The translations under genes were made by a program, and so were the position numbers. Below the pieces are notes generated by a model, which searched no databases, was not told where the DNA came from, and saw only the letters and a program-made list of their open reading frames with translations. From Ignavibacteria bacterium (GTDB lineage Bacteria; Bacteroidota; Ignavibacteria; Ignavibacteriales; Melioribacteraceae), in the NCBI GenBank assembly GCA_012719345.1, contig JAAYAN010000036.1, positions 62,001 to 126,000 of the forward strand: a stretch of DNA of 64,000 bases, in the 5' to 3' direction. Below are positions 56,309-64,000 of this stretch, in pieces (position 1 is the stretch's first letter; the number at the start of each line of letters is the position of its first letter).

Positions 56309-56963
56309 TTTCAATAATGGGACAATAGATTATAAAAGTGAAGTGATGAGAAAGACCATTCACCTCATTTCGCTGTCAATTCCAATTATTTACTGTTTTA
56401 TTGAAAGGCATCTTGCTCTTAAGATTCTTGTTCCAATAACGCTACTTTTTTTAGTTATTGATATTGGAAGATATTATTTTCCGGCTCTGAATAAGATTGT
56501 GATTAATATATTCGGTTTTATGTTAAGAGATCACGAAATAGACAAGACAAAAAAAAATCTGAGTGGAGCAACTTATGTCCTGCTTTCAGCAGCAATTGTT
56601 GTGTTCTTTTTTCCTAAAGAATTTGCAATTACAGGTTTTTCAATTTTGATAATAAGCGATATTCTGGCTGCGCTTGTAGGCAGGAAGTTTGGCAGACATA
56701 AATTCCTTTTTAAAAGTCTCGAAGGAACACTTGCTTTTTTTATATCAGCTTGTATAGTAACTCTATTTACGCCTAAATTCGAATACAATTTTGCTGAATA
56801 TTTAATTGCGTTTGCTTCGGCGGGAGTGGGTGCAATTTTCGAAAATATAAGTTACGGCTGGGCAGATGATAATCTCGCAATTCCGGTATCGATAGGAATA
56901 AGTCTTTGGATATTGTATTATTTGTTTCTCCCGGAATTAAGTCCGCAACTTATTTTATTTTAA
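56301..56963 (+). CDS. Polyprenol/diacylglycerol kinase-like membrane protein (SEC59/CdsA-related)
   Basis: A 220-residue protein with about seven hydrophobic helices. [36 protein letters not shown] and [17 protein letters not shown] (about 119-135), then [10 protein letters not shown], match the dolichol/phytol/diacylglycerol kinase group that shares the CTP-dependent fold of CdsA. CTP-dependent phosphorylation of a polyprenol or other lipid alcohol is likely; the exact substrate is inferred. It overlaps the end of ftsH by eight bases, so translation is coupled. Confidence 0.83.
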   Translation: MHDFNNGTIDYKSEVMRKTIHLISLSIPIIYCFIERHLALKILVPITLLFLVIDIGRYYFPALNKIVINIFGFMLRDHEIDKTKKNLSGATYVLLSAAIVVFFFPKEFAITGFSILIISDILAALVGRKFGRHKFLFKSLEGTLAFFISACIVTLFTPKFEYNFAEYLIAFASAGVGAIFENISYGWADDNLAIPVSIGISLWILYYLFLPELSPQLILF

Positions 56964-57007
56964 CAGAAACTAAAAATGACTTAAATTGTTTAAGCTGCAA
57001 AAAAAAG

Positions 57008-58135
57008 ATGGACAAAATGATAAATACTAGATTTGCCAAGTTTTATAAAGTATTGTTTTTATTAACATTTTTATCAGTATTATTTGTTACCGGCTGCAGT
57101 GATGTTAAACTGCCTGCACTTGGAGCCGAGGATGAAATAATTGTTGTTGCCGACTCGGCGGATTATTTACAGTTGCAGGAATCGTTATCGGCTGTTTTCT
57201 GCAAAATAATAAAAACGCCTCAGAATGAGCAGCTTTATAATCTTAAAAGAATCAATTACGAAAAGCTAAGCTTTTATAAACAACGAAAAAACCTGATAAT
57301 TATTTCTCCGTTAAATTCCGAAACAGAAATAAGCAAATACTTGAAATCAATATTGGATGCGAAGGTAGCAGAAAAAGTTAATGCCGGTGAAGAATTTGTA
57401 TTTAATAAATACGATTTGTGGGCGCGCAATCAGATAGTTATGATTATGGCATCACCTGATATAGAAAGTCTGAATAGAAATATTTTAAAAGAGCAGGAAA
57501 ATTTGTTGTACTATGTACAAAATTTATCGAACAAAAGAATAGCAGAATCTCTTTACAATGACCAATACGAGAAGAAGGATATCGAAGGAAAATTCCTTAA
57601 AAATTACGGATGGATGATTTATGTTCAGGCCGATTATCTTCTTGCTAAAGAAGTGCCCGAAGATAATTTTGTATGGCTTCGACGTTCACCTGGAACAGAT
57701 ATGGAACGCTGGCTTTTTGTCCATTGGATAGAAAATGCATCTCCAAATCTTCTTCACCCTGATTCGGTATTTGCCATCCGCGATAAAATTACTAAAAAGT
57801 ATTATAGAACTATGGACGATACAACCTATGTTATGTCTGTAGATATGGACGATTATAAGTTTGTATCCGAAGTGAATTTTTTAGGCAGATATGCGTTAAT
57901 GACAAACGCTTTATGGAAAATGTCCGATAACACCATGGGCGGTCCTTTCATAAACTATACTTTTTATGATGAAAAAACTCACCGTATTTATATGCTTGAC
58001 GGATCAATATTTGCTCCTAAATTCGAAAAGAAAAAGCTTATTCAGCAAATGGATGTTACGCTGCAGTCGTTTTTAACCGAAAGTGAAGTTCCGGCTGAAC
58101 GCAAAGAAGATTTATTTGACAGTATGAATGATTAA
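57008..58135 (+). CDS. DUF4837 family lipoprotein
   Basis: About 375 residues. The N-terminus has a hydrophobic stretch (VLFLLTFLSVLFV) and the lipobox VTGC (Cys at about residue 29), so it is lipid-anchored in the envelope. ALGAEDEIIVVADSADY follows, then two similar alpha-beta halves, with a WLRRSPGTDMERWLFVHW segment and GPFINYTFYDEKTHRIYMLDG near the end. This matches DUF4837, a family largely limited to Bacteroidota and relatives, with no known function. ATG 57008 (or 57017) is chosen; the in-frame ATG at 56906 lies inside the upstream gene and would remove the signal peptide. It ends eight bases from a convergent gene. Confidence 0.85.
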   Translation: MDKMINTRFAKFYKVLFLLTFLSVLFVTGCSDVKLPALGAEDEIIVVADSADYLQLQESLSAVFCKIIKTPQNEQLYNLKRINYEKLSFYKQRKNLIIISPLNSETEISKYLKSILDAKVAEKVNAGEEFVFNKYDLWARNQIVMIMASPDIESLNRNILKEQENLLYYVQNLSNKRIAESLYNDQYEKKDIEGKFLKNYGWMIYVQADYLLAKEVPEDNFVWLRRSPGTDMERWLFVHWIENASPNLLHPDSVFAIRDKITKKYYRTMDDTTYVMSVDMDDYKFVSEVNFLGRYALMTNALWKMSDNTMGGPFINYTFYDEKTHRIYMLDGSIFAPKFEKKKLIQQMDVTLQSFLTESEVPAERKEDLFDSMND

Positions 58136-58143
58136 CAAAATTA

Positions 58144-59115
58144 TTATTTAATCCATAAATCTTTTTTGAAAAGAAATTTTGAAACTGTGCTTTCAAACCA
58201 AAGTCTGCTTTTACTTTTATTTTCGGTTATCATATTGTGTATTATTTCCGAAATCTCTTTAGTGCGTAAGTAACCGTATATTTTATGCGGATTATGTTCT
58301 TCGCCGAATATATAATTATTATCAACAAATTTGTCTTCGGGTATTACTTTTGATCTGTTATTCTTAAAAAAATCGGCAAGTTTGAAATAACAGCTGATTT
58401 TATCCTGCGGATCAGTGAAATTGTACCAATGTTTTTTTATTGAATTTGGGACAGGCAATTTATCGGCAGCATCAATATTTCTTTCTTTCTTAATTTTTTC
58501 TAAAAGATAAGGAATTCCGATTGGTGAGCCGGCAGAAATGAAAGTGTCTATTTCAAAATCGATTTCCGAAAGTACATCATAAGCAATCAGCGACCCCATT
58601 GAGTGACCGATAAGCAATATTTTACGATCGCGATGTTTTTGCATATTTTCGGCGAGTATTGAACGTATAACTTCCTTTGCGGCAAACTTTACTTTGTATT
58701 TTGTTTCGGAAGAATAATAAATATCAATTTCCCGGAAATATTTCTTTATAATTGTTTCAGTAACTAACGGTAAAGTCTGGTAGAAATTGTTGCTTAAAAT
58801 AACCCTGTCGATTTTTGATCTAAAATATCCAAAAAAACTTTCTTTTAGATTTTTATTATACAGTTGCCCGTTAGCTTTTTGATAAGGCTCGTTAATATAT
58901 AAATGGCTTGTTTTATCGTTCGTTTTTGGGTTCATAGGTTCGGAATAAATATAATCAGCCCAATAAACCAATTCAAAATCGTAATAAGGTAAAATACCGA
59001 AATGATTTAACAAACCTTCGGAAATGGACATCTCCCACCATTTTTTAAGAAGCTTTTTGGGCGGTTTGTTTCCTAATCCGTGTATTCCGATAATAAGCGG
59101 TTTATTTTTTGTCAT
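58144..59115 (-). CDS. Alpha/beta-hydrolase, lipase-like
   Basis: A 323-residue protein. IIGIHGLGNKPPK (about 8-20) supplies the oxyanion loop HGLG, and LIGHSMGSLIAYDVL (about 168-182) is the nucleophile elbow with Ser172; SAGSPIGIPYL follows. The catalytic His is probably in the C-terminal third. No signal peptide is seen, so it is probably cytoplasmic or peripheral. The pattern is that of PGAP1-like or lecithin-acyltransferase-like esterases; the substrate is unknown. Its start overlaps the DUF2723 gene by 14 bases, and it is last in a three-gene operon with glnE. Confidence 0.8.
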   Translation of the reverse strand: MTKNKPLIIGIHGLGNKPPKKLLKKWWEMSISEGLLNHFGILPYYDFELVYWADYIYSEPMNPKTNDKTSHLYINEPYQKANGQLYNKNLKESFFGYFRSKIDRVILSNNFYQTLPLVTETIIKKYFREIDIYYSSETKYKVKFAAKEVIRSILAENMQKHRDRKILLIGHSMGSLIAYDVLSEIDFEIDTFISAGSPIGIPYLLEKIKKERNIDAADKLPVPNSIKKHWYNFTDPQDKISCYFKLADFFKNNRSKVIPEDKFVDNNYIFGEEHNPHKIYGYLRTKEISEIIHNMITENKSKSRLWFESTVSKFLFKKDLWIK

Positions 59116-61042
59116 TTTTTAAAAGATTAATAATTGTCGGATTAATAGAGAACTCCGGGAAATTGTTACTTGCAAAATTAAGATATTTTTGAGCAGAACT
59201 ATTAAAACCATTTTGATTTTCGTAAAGTGCACGATTGATAAGGACATCGAAAACAAAAGCGCTGGCATTTTTTTCGTAGTTGTCATCTCTGCCCGTTTTC
59301 CGAAGCTTGAAATCAGGAAACGGAGCAGCAGAATATTCATCTTTTTTTACAACTTTATAAAGGAAAAGATGGGGAACAAGAGTGCAGTCTTCGGGCAATT
59401 GAAGTTCCCCCGTTCTTAATTCTTTCTGCAAAAATTCGGGTCCGATATAAACATTACGTTTGCTTACGTTATTTTTAATCAGCCCTGTAATTATTTTCCG
59501 GAAATACAACTCAAGAACCTGCGGATTAAAATTTCCTCCCGATTCAAATACTTCAAGTTCCTTCAGAAATGAATTAATTTCGTAATCCAAGCCTATTAAA
59601 ACTCCGGGAAAACTTTTATAAATCTGCTTAAAATACCAGCTTCTGCGCAATAATTCTTTATCAATAACAGCGGCATCCGGTCTGAAATTTTCTGCTTTCT
59701 GGAAATAAAGTGAAGAAGAAATAAAGTAATCCCATTGATATGAAAGGATTATTGAATTTTTCTCGACACTGCTTAGCAGAGATTTTGTGTAATCATTGTA
59801 GAAATAATTTTCAGACTGATCAACTTCGGAATAATTAAAATATACTTCGAATAACAGTGGAAGCAATAAAATGGGAAATGAAATTGCAATATTTAATTTT
59901 CTCTCGGAAAAACGTTCTAAAAGCCAGTAAACGCCAAACGAAAACCAGATTGCGGAAATAATTAATGCAGATAGAAAATAAGTTTCGATATCCGAAATGT
60001 CGTAATTAATTGTAAACAAAACTGCGAAAACAAAAGTTATAAAAAGCATTCTTTCAACAGCGGAAGATTTTCGAAACGAAATTATCAGCCCAGTTATAAT
60101 TATAGCAATTGCGGCAGCTCTGAATTCAGTAATATAATTCTTGAAGAAAAAGAAAAGGTGTTTTTTTGCAGCATCAATACCGGTAAACATCCAAACACTG
60201 TATTGTTTGCCGCTGATATGCCGGAATAAACGCGTGATGTTATCGGCATTTCCCCAATTTAAATAAGGATTTTGCTGCGCGCGCAGAAGAATGTAAGAAT
60301 ACCCGGCGGCTAAAATTATAGTAAATACTGCTGAAAACTTAATAATATCAATAAAACTTACAGCTTTGATTTTGTACTGGCGGGAAAATAAATAAATTGC
60401 TGCAGGAATAAACAGCAATGTGGTCATATGGTTCAGGAACCCGAAAGCAAATGAAATGCTTAAAAATATCCAATTGTTAAAAGAATATTCTCCGTTTAAA
60501 ATGTTTTTAGAAATTCTGGAAAGCGCGAGTAAAATTAAACTGAAAAAAAGTAATTGCAGAGAATAAACTTCTACTGAGGTGCTTTGGAGCCAATAAGTTT
60601 TGCTGAATGAAAGTATAAATCCCGAAAGAACCGCTGAAAATTTGAGATGCGTTTCCTTCAGCATAGGTTTTTCGGAAACTGAATTCTTTTTCTCCTTTTT
60701 ATTTTTTGTTTTTATAGGTTCATAAAATCCAGAAAATGAAAGGAATAAAAAATTGAATGCAGCTTTGATGAAAAATATTGTTGCTATGCTGCAAAAAACA
60801 GCACTTAAAATATTCGATTTGTAAATTGGAGTTAAAGGCAATGATATTTGCTGAAATAGATATCCGATGATTGTAAAAACGGGATAACCTGTAGGATGAG
60901 CAACGCCCAAAGTATATTGAACCGCTGCAAGTTCACCTGAATCAATTTTAACAACTGTGGGAGCTAAAGTGAAAAGATAAACCAAAAATACAATCAGTCC
61001 CGAAATTGAGGCGAAATATTTCGAAATTAAATTTTTAATCAA
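59102..61042 (-). CDS. DUF2723 membrane protein (TMEM260/PMT-like)
   Basis: A 646-residue protein with about eleven membrane helices in the first 400 residues and a soluble C-terminal part. The start SGLIVFLVYLFTLAPTVV then DSGELAAVQYTLGVAHPTGYP is diagnostic of DUF2723; the D-S-G-E loop corresponds to the catalytic acidic loop of GT-C glycosyltransferases. The human homologue TMEM260 is an O-mannosyltransferase, so a protein or lipid glycosyltransferase using polyprenyl-linked sugars is plausible (inference). The C-terminal residues look like a short TPR-type helical tail. The gene overlaps glnE by four bases and the hydrolase by 14. Confidence 0.9.
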   Translation of the reverse strand: MIKNLISKYFASISGLIVFLVYLFTLAPTVVKIDSGELAAVQYTLGVAHPTGYPVFTIIGYLFQQISLPLTPIYKSNILSAVFCSIATIFFIKAAFNFLFLSFSGFYEPIKTKNKKEKKNSVSEKPMLKETHLKFSAVLSGFILSFSKTYWLQSTSVEVYSLQLLFFSLILLALSRISKNILNGEYSFNNWIFLSISFAFGFLNHMTTLLFIPAAIYLFSRQYKIKAVSFIDIIKFSAVFTIILAAGYSYILLRAQQNPYLNWGNADNITRLFRHISGKQYSVWMFTGIDAAKKHLFFFFKNYITEFRAAAIAIIITGLIISFRKSSAVERMLFITFVFAVLFTINYDISDIETYFLSALIISAIWFSFGVYWLLERFSERKLNIAISFPILLLPLLFEVYFNYSEVDQSENYFYNDYTKSLLSSVEKNSIILSYQWDYFISSSLYFQKAENFRPDAAVIDKELLRRSWYFKQIYKSFPGVLIGLDYEINSFLKELEVFESGGNFNPQVLELYFRKIITGLIKNNVSKRNVYIGPEFLQKELRTGELQLPEDCTLVPHLFLYKVVKKDEYSAAPFPDFKLRKTGRDDNYEKNASAFVFDVLINRALYENQNGFNSSAQKYLNFASNNFPEFSINPTIINLLKNDKK

Positions 61043-63843
61043 CTTGAAAAAACCTTTTCGAATATTTTCGAATTTTCTGCGGCTATCTTTTTTAATTTCA
61101 AATCAAGCTCATCATTTTTGTATCCTAAAAAAGCAGAAAGCAGCCGTTTTTTATTTTTATCGGAAGGGATAATAGTGTTATTCTGATTAAACAAAGTCTG
61201 CACTGCTAATTCAATAGTTTTTAATTCTGTAAAATTATCGTACAAAGGTGAAATAAAATCGTATTCCGATTTGAACCCGGTAATGAATTTAATTTTTTGA
61301 AGGTTATTGCGGCAGTTCATTGCAACGTAATTTGCAGGATCGAGCATTTGCAGATACTGCAAAACAAATTCAATATCAATTATGCTGCCTTTGCTTTTTT
61401 TTGTGTTAAAACTTGTGCCTAAAGGTGATAAATTACTGCGTAAAATAGATAAGTACATTTCTTTAATGTTTTTCTTCAATTCTTCCGGTTTAAAAGAAGA
61501 AAGCTGCTTTTCGATAATTGCCAGAAAATCCTCGTAAAGAGAAGGATTGCCGGTACAAAAACATACTTTGGAAAGCGCCTGAAATTCCCAGATGCGGGCT
61601 CGGTTTTTCAGATATGTTTCATATTTACGTATATCCCAAACCAAAGGACCTTTTTGCCCTTCGGGACGTAACCTGAAATCAACCGGAAAAGGCGAAAGAA
61701 AGCTGCGCGATTCTACCATGAAATTTTCAAAATCATTTTCAATTACCGGATCGTTTTCTTTTCGCAGGGCAATAATTGTAAGATCGACATCCGAAGCAAA
61801 ATTCATCTCCGAAATCCCGAAACTTCCTTGTCCCGCAATAAAATAATTATGTTTAATATATTTATTATCAACAGCCTGCTGAATCCGGTAGTGGACTAAT
61901 TCGCTTAATGTGCGCGATACAATTTGATGATTAATCAGTTTCAACGCGAACTGAATGCATAAAGAGAAAATGATATGATCATTGGAAATCCCTGGTAAAA
62001 GCGAACTAAAATCGGATGTAAAACAAGCACGCGTAAGATAAAATTCCCCTAGTTCTTTGTTAATGCTCATCATATCAACAGCTTTTTGCGAATATTCACA
62101 AATGGTAAGAAACGATATAAAAAACTTTTCGTTCGCAAATTCTGTGTACCAGATAGAAGGAAATTTTACCGAACGGATTATTTTTACAAAATTTTCTAAT
62201 ACTCTGTCGGGATCGGAAGCCTGCGACAGATATTTTAAAAGAGCTGGTTCAATTTTATCGAAAAGATTTATTGTCCGTGAATCGAATTCTTTTTGTCCTA
62301 AAAGTCCGGTACCTTGTTTAAGGAATTTTATGTTTTTTTCTGCGCGGTTTTTATCGCTGAAACTAAGATTGTTCAAGATGCTCATTTCGTTTATTTCTTT
62401 TTGGTTTTGGATGGTAAGGCTTTCAAAAAAGTTTCTTACATTTTTTCTGTGCGTTGCCATCAAATGTTTAAATTCGGAAGCATTTTTTAACTTAAGGTAA
62501 GCTGCAATTTTTTCAACAAATTCCAGCGATTTGGGTATTTCGTGAGTTTGCAGGTCATTCATCAGCTGTAAAAAATGCTCTGTTTTCCGGAAGAATACAT
62601 ATGCTTCCTTAAGCATTTCAGCTTCTTTCTCTTTTAGGATATTTCTCTGTTCCAAAAGGGATATTGCAACAAGGGTATTTCCGGAACGTATGTCTTTTAA
62701 TCTTCCTCCGTTAAGCAGCTGTAATGCCTGGATGCTGAATTCGATATCCCGTATTCCGCCCGGAAAATGTTTCACATCATCTTTCGATCCGGTGCGTAAC
62801 TCGATGTTTGCTTTCATTTTGGCAATTTGCAGCAGCGGCGAAACTGTAAAAGTAGTGGGGAAAATAAACGCGCTTATAAATTTCTTAAATTGATCGAACA
62901 GATACTTGTTTCCGCAAAGAAAATCCATTTTAATAAGCATCTGCCGTTCCCAATCTTCTCCTTTTGCCTCGTAATAGCGCATAAAATCGTTTATGGTTCG
63001 GCACAAAGGGGAGTTCTTGCCATCGGGGCGTAGCCGGAAATCGACCCTGAATATATAACCTTTTTCGGTCATTTCGGATGAATGTTTAATAAAAAGCAGA
63101 ACAGCTTCTGATAGTACTTCAAAAAAAGTAAGTCCTGCATTTCCTTTTATCTCGTTGTTATCGAAAAAAAGCATTAAGTCAATATCGGAACTGTAGTTAA
63201 TCTCGTTCCCCCCAAGCTTGCCTAAAGAAACCAAGCAAAATCTGTCGATTTTTTCGGTAATATTATATTTACTAATAGTCTCATTGTAGCAAAGATAAAA
63301 AAGTTCGGAATTGACAGCTCTTGCCAAAATTGAAAGCTGTTCAGTTATTTTTAAAAGTTCTGTGCTGAAAATAATATCTTTAACCCCGATTTTAAGAGTT
63401 TCGCGGCGTTTGAAATTTCTTAAATAATTCAATTTCGAATTAAGAGTTTTAAACTTCTGAAGCTGCAGCGAAATTTCATTTCGGCAGGATTCGTCATTTA
63501 AATCTGAGTTAAGATAATCGGTATTAAAAAGAGAATAAAGATATTCGGGGTTGCGGACAAGAATATCGGTAAGATAATTGCTGTTTGCTGAAACAGCAAT
63601 TATAATTTCGCGGAGAAGTTCATATCTCAGCAGATCGGTAAAAAGAGAAACTTTATCGTATGCCGAATTTAGAATTCTGATAAGATTGGTTTCAGATTCC
63701 CGAGTAAAATAGTAATCAGCTGTTTCTGCTTCCATCAACGAAAAAAGCTTTTTGATTTCACTTTCCTCAATGAAAGAATCTGCTGCTTTTTTAACGGTTT
63801 CGGTAAAATCCTGCGAAAACTTATATATTTTGTCCGGATTCAA
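61039..63843 (-). CDS. glnE: Glutamine synthetase adenylyltransferase/deadenylase-like (GlnE)
   Basis: A 934-residue protein, the normal GlnE length. It has two nucleotidyltransferase domains: GGNEINYSSDIDLMLFF (about 215-231) and ISEMNFASDVDLTIIA (about 680-695). Each carries the G-x-x-x-D-x-D metal site, is followed by an R-L-R-P-(D/E)-G motif, and has a helical GlnD_UR_UTase-like domain. In Proteobacteria the first domain removes and the second adds AMP on glutamine synthetase, under PII control. No PII or glnA gene is nearby, so this regulation is inferred. It starts at ATG 63843. Confidence 0.92.
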   Translation of the reverse strand: MNPDKIYKFSQDFTETVKKAADSFIEESEIKKLFSLMEAETADYYFTRESETNLIRILNSAYDKVSLFTDLLRYELLREIIIAVSANSNYLTDILVRNPEYLYSLFNTDYLNSDLNDESCRNEISLQLQKFKTLNSKLNYLRNFKRRETLKIGVKDIIFSTELLKITEQLSILARAVNSELFYLCYNETISKYNITEKIDRFCLVSLGKLGGNEINYSSDIDLMLFFDNNEIKGNAGLTFFEVLSEAVLLFIKHSSEMTEKGYIFRVDFRLRPDGKNSPLCRTINDFMRYYEAKGEDWERQMLIKMDFLCGNKYLFDQFKKFISAFIFPTTFTVSPLLQIAKMKANIELRTGSKDDVKHFPGGIRDIEFSIQALQLLNGGRLKDIRSGNTLVAISLLEQRNILKEKEAEMLKEAYVFFRKTEHFLQLMNDLQTHEIPKSLEFVEKIAAYLKLKNASEFKHLMATHRKNVRNFFESLTIQNQKEINEMSILNNLSFSDKNRAEKNIKFLKQGTGLLGQKEFDSRTINLFDKIEPALLKYLSQASDPDRVLENFVKIIRSVKFPSIWYTEFANEKFFISFLTICEYSQKAVDMMSINKELGEFYLTRACFTSDFSSLLPGISNDHIIFSLCIQFALKLINHQIVSRTLSELVHYRIQQAVDNKYIKHNYFIAGQGSFGISEMNFASDVDLTIIALRKENDPVIENDFENFMVESRSFLSPFPVDFRLRPEGQKGPLVWDIRKYETYLKNRARIWEFQALSKVCFCTGNPSLYEDFLAIIEKQLSSFKPEELKKNIKEMYLSILRSNLSPLGTSFNTKKSKGSIIDIEFVLQYLQMLDPANYVAMNCRNNLQKIKFITGFKSEYDFISPLYDNFTELKTIELAVQTLFNQNNTIIPSDKNKKRLLSAFLGYKNDELDLKLKKIAAENSKIFEKVFSS

Positions 63844-64000
63844 AACTTCCTGAAAATTAAAAATTGATATGCAAATTTATGAAATAATTACTCAATTCTT
63901 TTTTGTAATTTGTCCGAAAACAATCGAATATGTTTGTTTGGAATTTTTAAGTTAATCTATTTTCATCATCGGATTGGCGCGCTGGCAAAGCTGAAGCGGC
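63844..64000. other. Right edge, unassigned
   Basis: The glnE upstream region (63844-63960) is AT-rich and holds no gene I can support. The last 35 or so bases are clearly GC-richer. On the minus strand they contain open reading tails ending at 63947 or 63956 (for example LQLCQRANPMMKID before TAA), which may be the end of the gene upstream of glnE. Too short to assign. Confidence 0.3.

Noticed and set aside
56906-57007. Upstream ATG 56906 as start of the DUF4837 gene
   Set aside because: It would bury the signal peptide and lipobox behind 34 residues and overlap the upstream gene by 58 bases.

Overview
The window is 64 kb of compact, AT-rich bacterial chromosome. Genes are packed end to end, often with ATGA overlaps, and TTG/GTG starts are common. 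The gene content points to a Gram-negative diderm of the Bacteroidota-Chlorobiota (FCB) group, probably an Ignavibacteria-type organism. Support for this includes a lipid A pathway (lpxB, lpxK, a DUF374 acyltransferase, an MsbA-like exporter, O-antigen genes), a DUF4837 lipoprotein, a DUF2723 membrane protein and TAnnTTTG-like -7 promoter elements. The lineage call is inference; no rRNA or tRNA gene was found. I see no CRISPR array, insertion sequence, prophage or classical defence island.

Layout. 1-19252 (+): cold-shock protein tail; class I glutamine amidotransferase; HerA/DUF853 ATPase; LysE exporter; L31; then a long run rsmB, RodZ-like, ligA, half-GT9 protein, STAS protein, HAD phosphatase, PgpH-like HD phosphodiesterase, XerD-like recombinase and a lipoprotein; then an EptA-like sulfatase-fold protein, an MsbA-like ABC transporter and an O-antigen ligase/polymerase. 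19249-30904 (mixed strands): a surface-polysaccharide locus with a polyprenyl-phosphate sugar transferase, several GT2 and GT4 glycosyltransferases, a Wzx-like flippase, a WbqC protein, a NeuD/PglD acyltransferase and a WecE aminotransferase. A monocistronic secreted H-type lectin sits inside it, and a WaaE-like GT2 and nadK close it. 30916-49751 (-): one long co-directional block read as GH2-like membrane protein, smc, HAD phosphatase, ICMT-like, lpxB, DUF374 acyltransferase, lpxK, ppdK, queA, ispD, plsY, gpsA, recG. 50083-58135 (+): greA with a structured leader, ribD, ribE, tilS, hpt, ftsH, a polyprenol/diacylglycerol kinase-like protein and a DUF4837 lipoprotein. 58144-63843 (-): glnE, DUF2723 protein, alpha/beta hydrolase.

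How the genes work together. Much of the window builds the envelope. LpxB, LpxK and the DUF374 acyltransferase make lipid A, and the MsbA-like transporter would flip it. PlsY and GpsA feed phospholipid synthesis, IspD feeds isoprenoid carriers, and the polysaccharide locus makes and exports a glycan probably containing a 4-acylamino-4,6-dideoxyhexose.

The most unusual items are: (i) a GH2-architecture protein that seems to have lost both catalytic glutamates and carries a multi-pass, Yip1-like membrane domain; (ii) the secreted H-type lectin inside the glycan locus; (iii) lpxK, whose N-terminal membrane helix is only encoded if translation starts at a CTG inside the preceding gene; (iv) a terminator-like stem-loop at the predicted 5' end of the greA mRNA.
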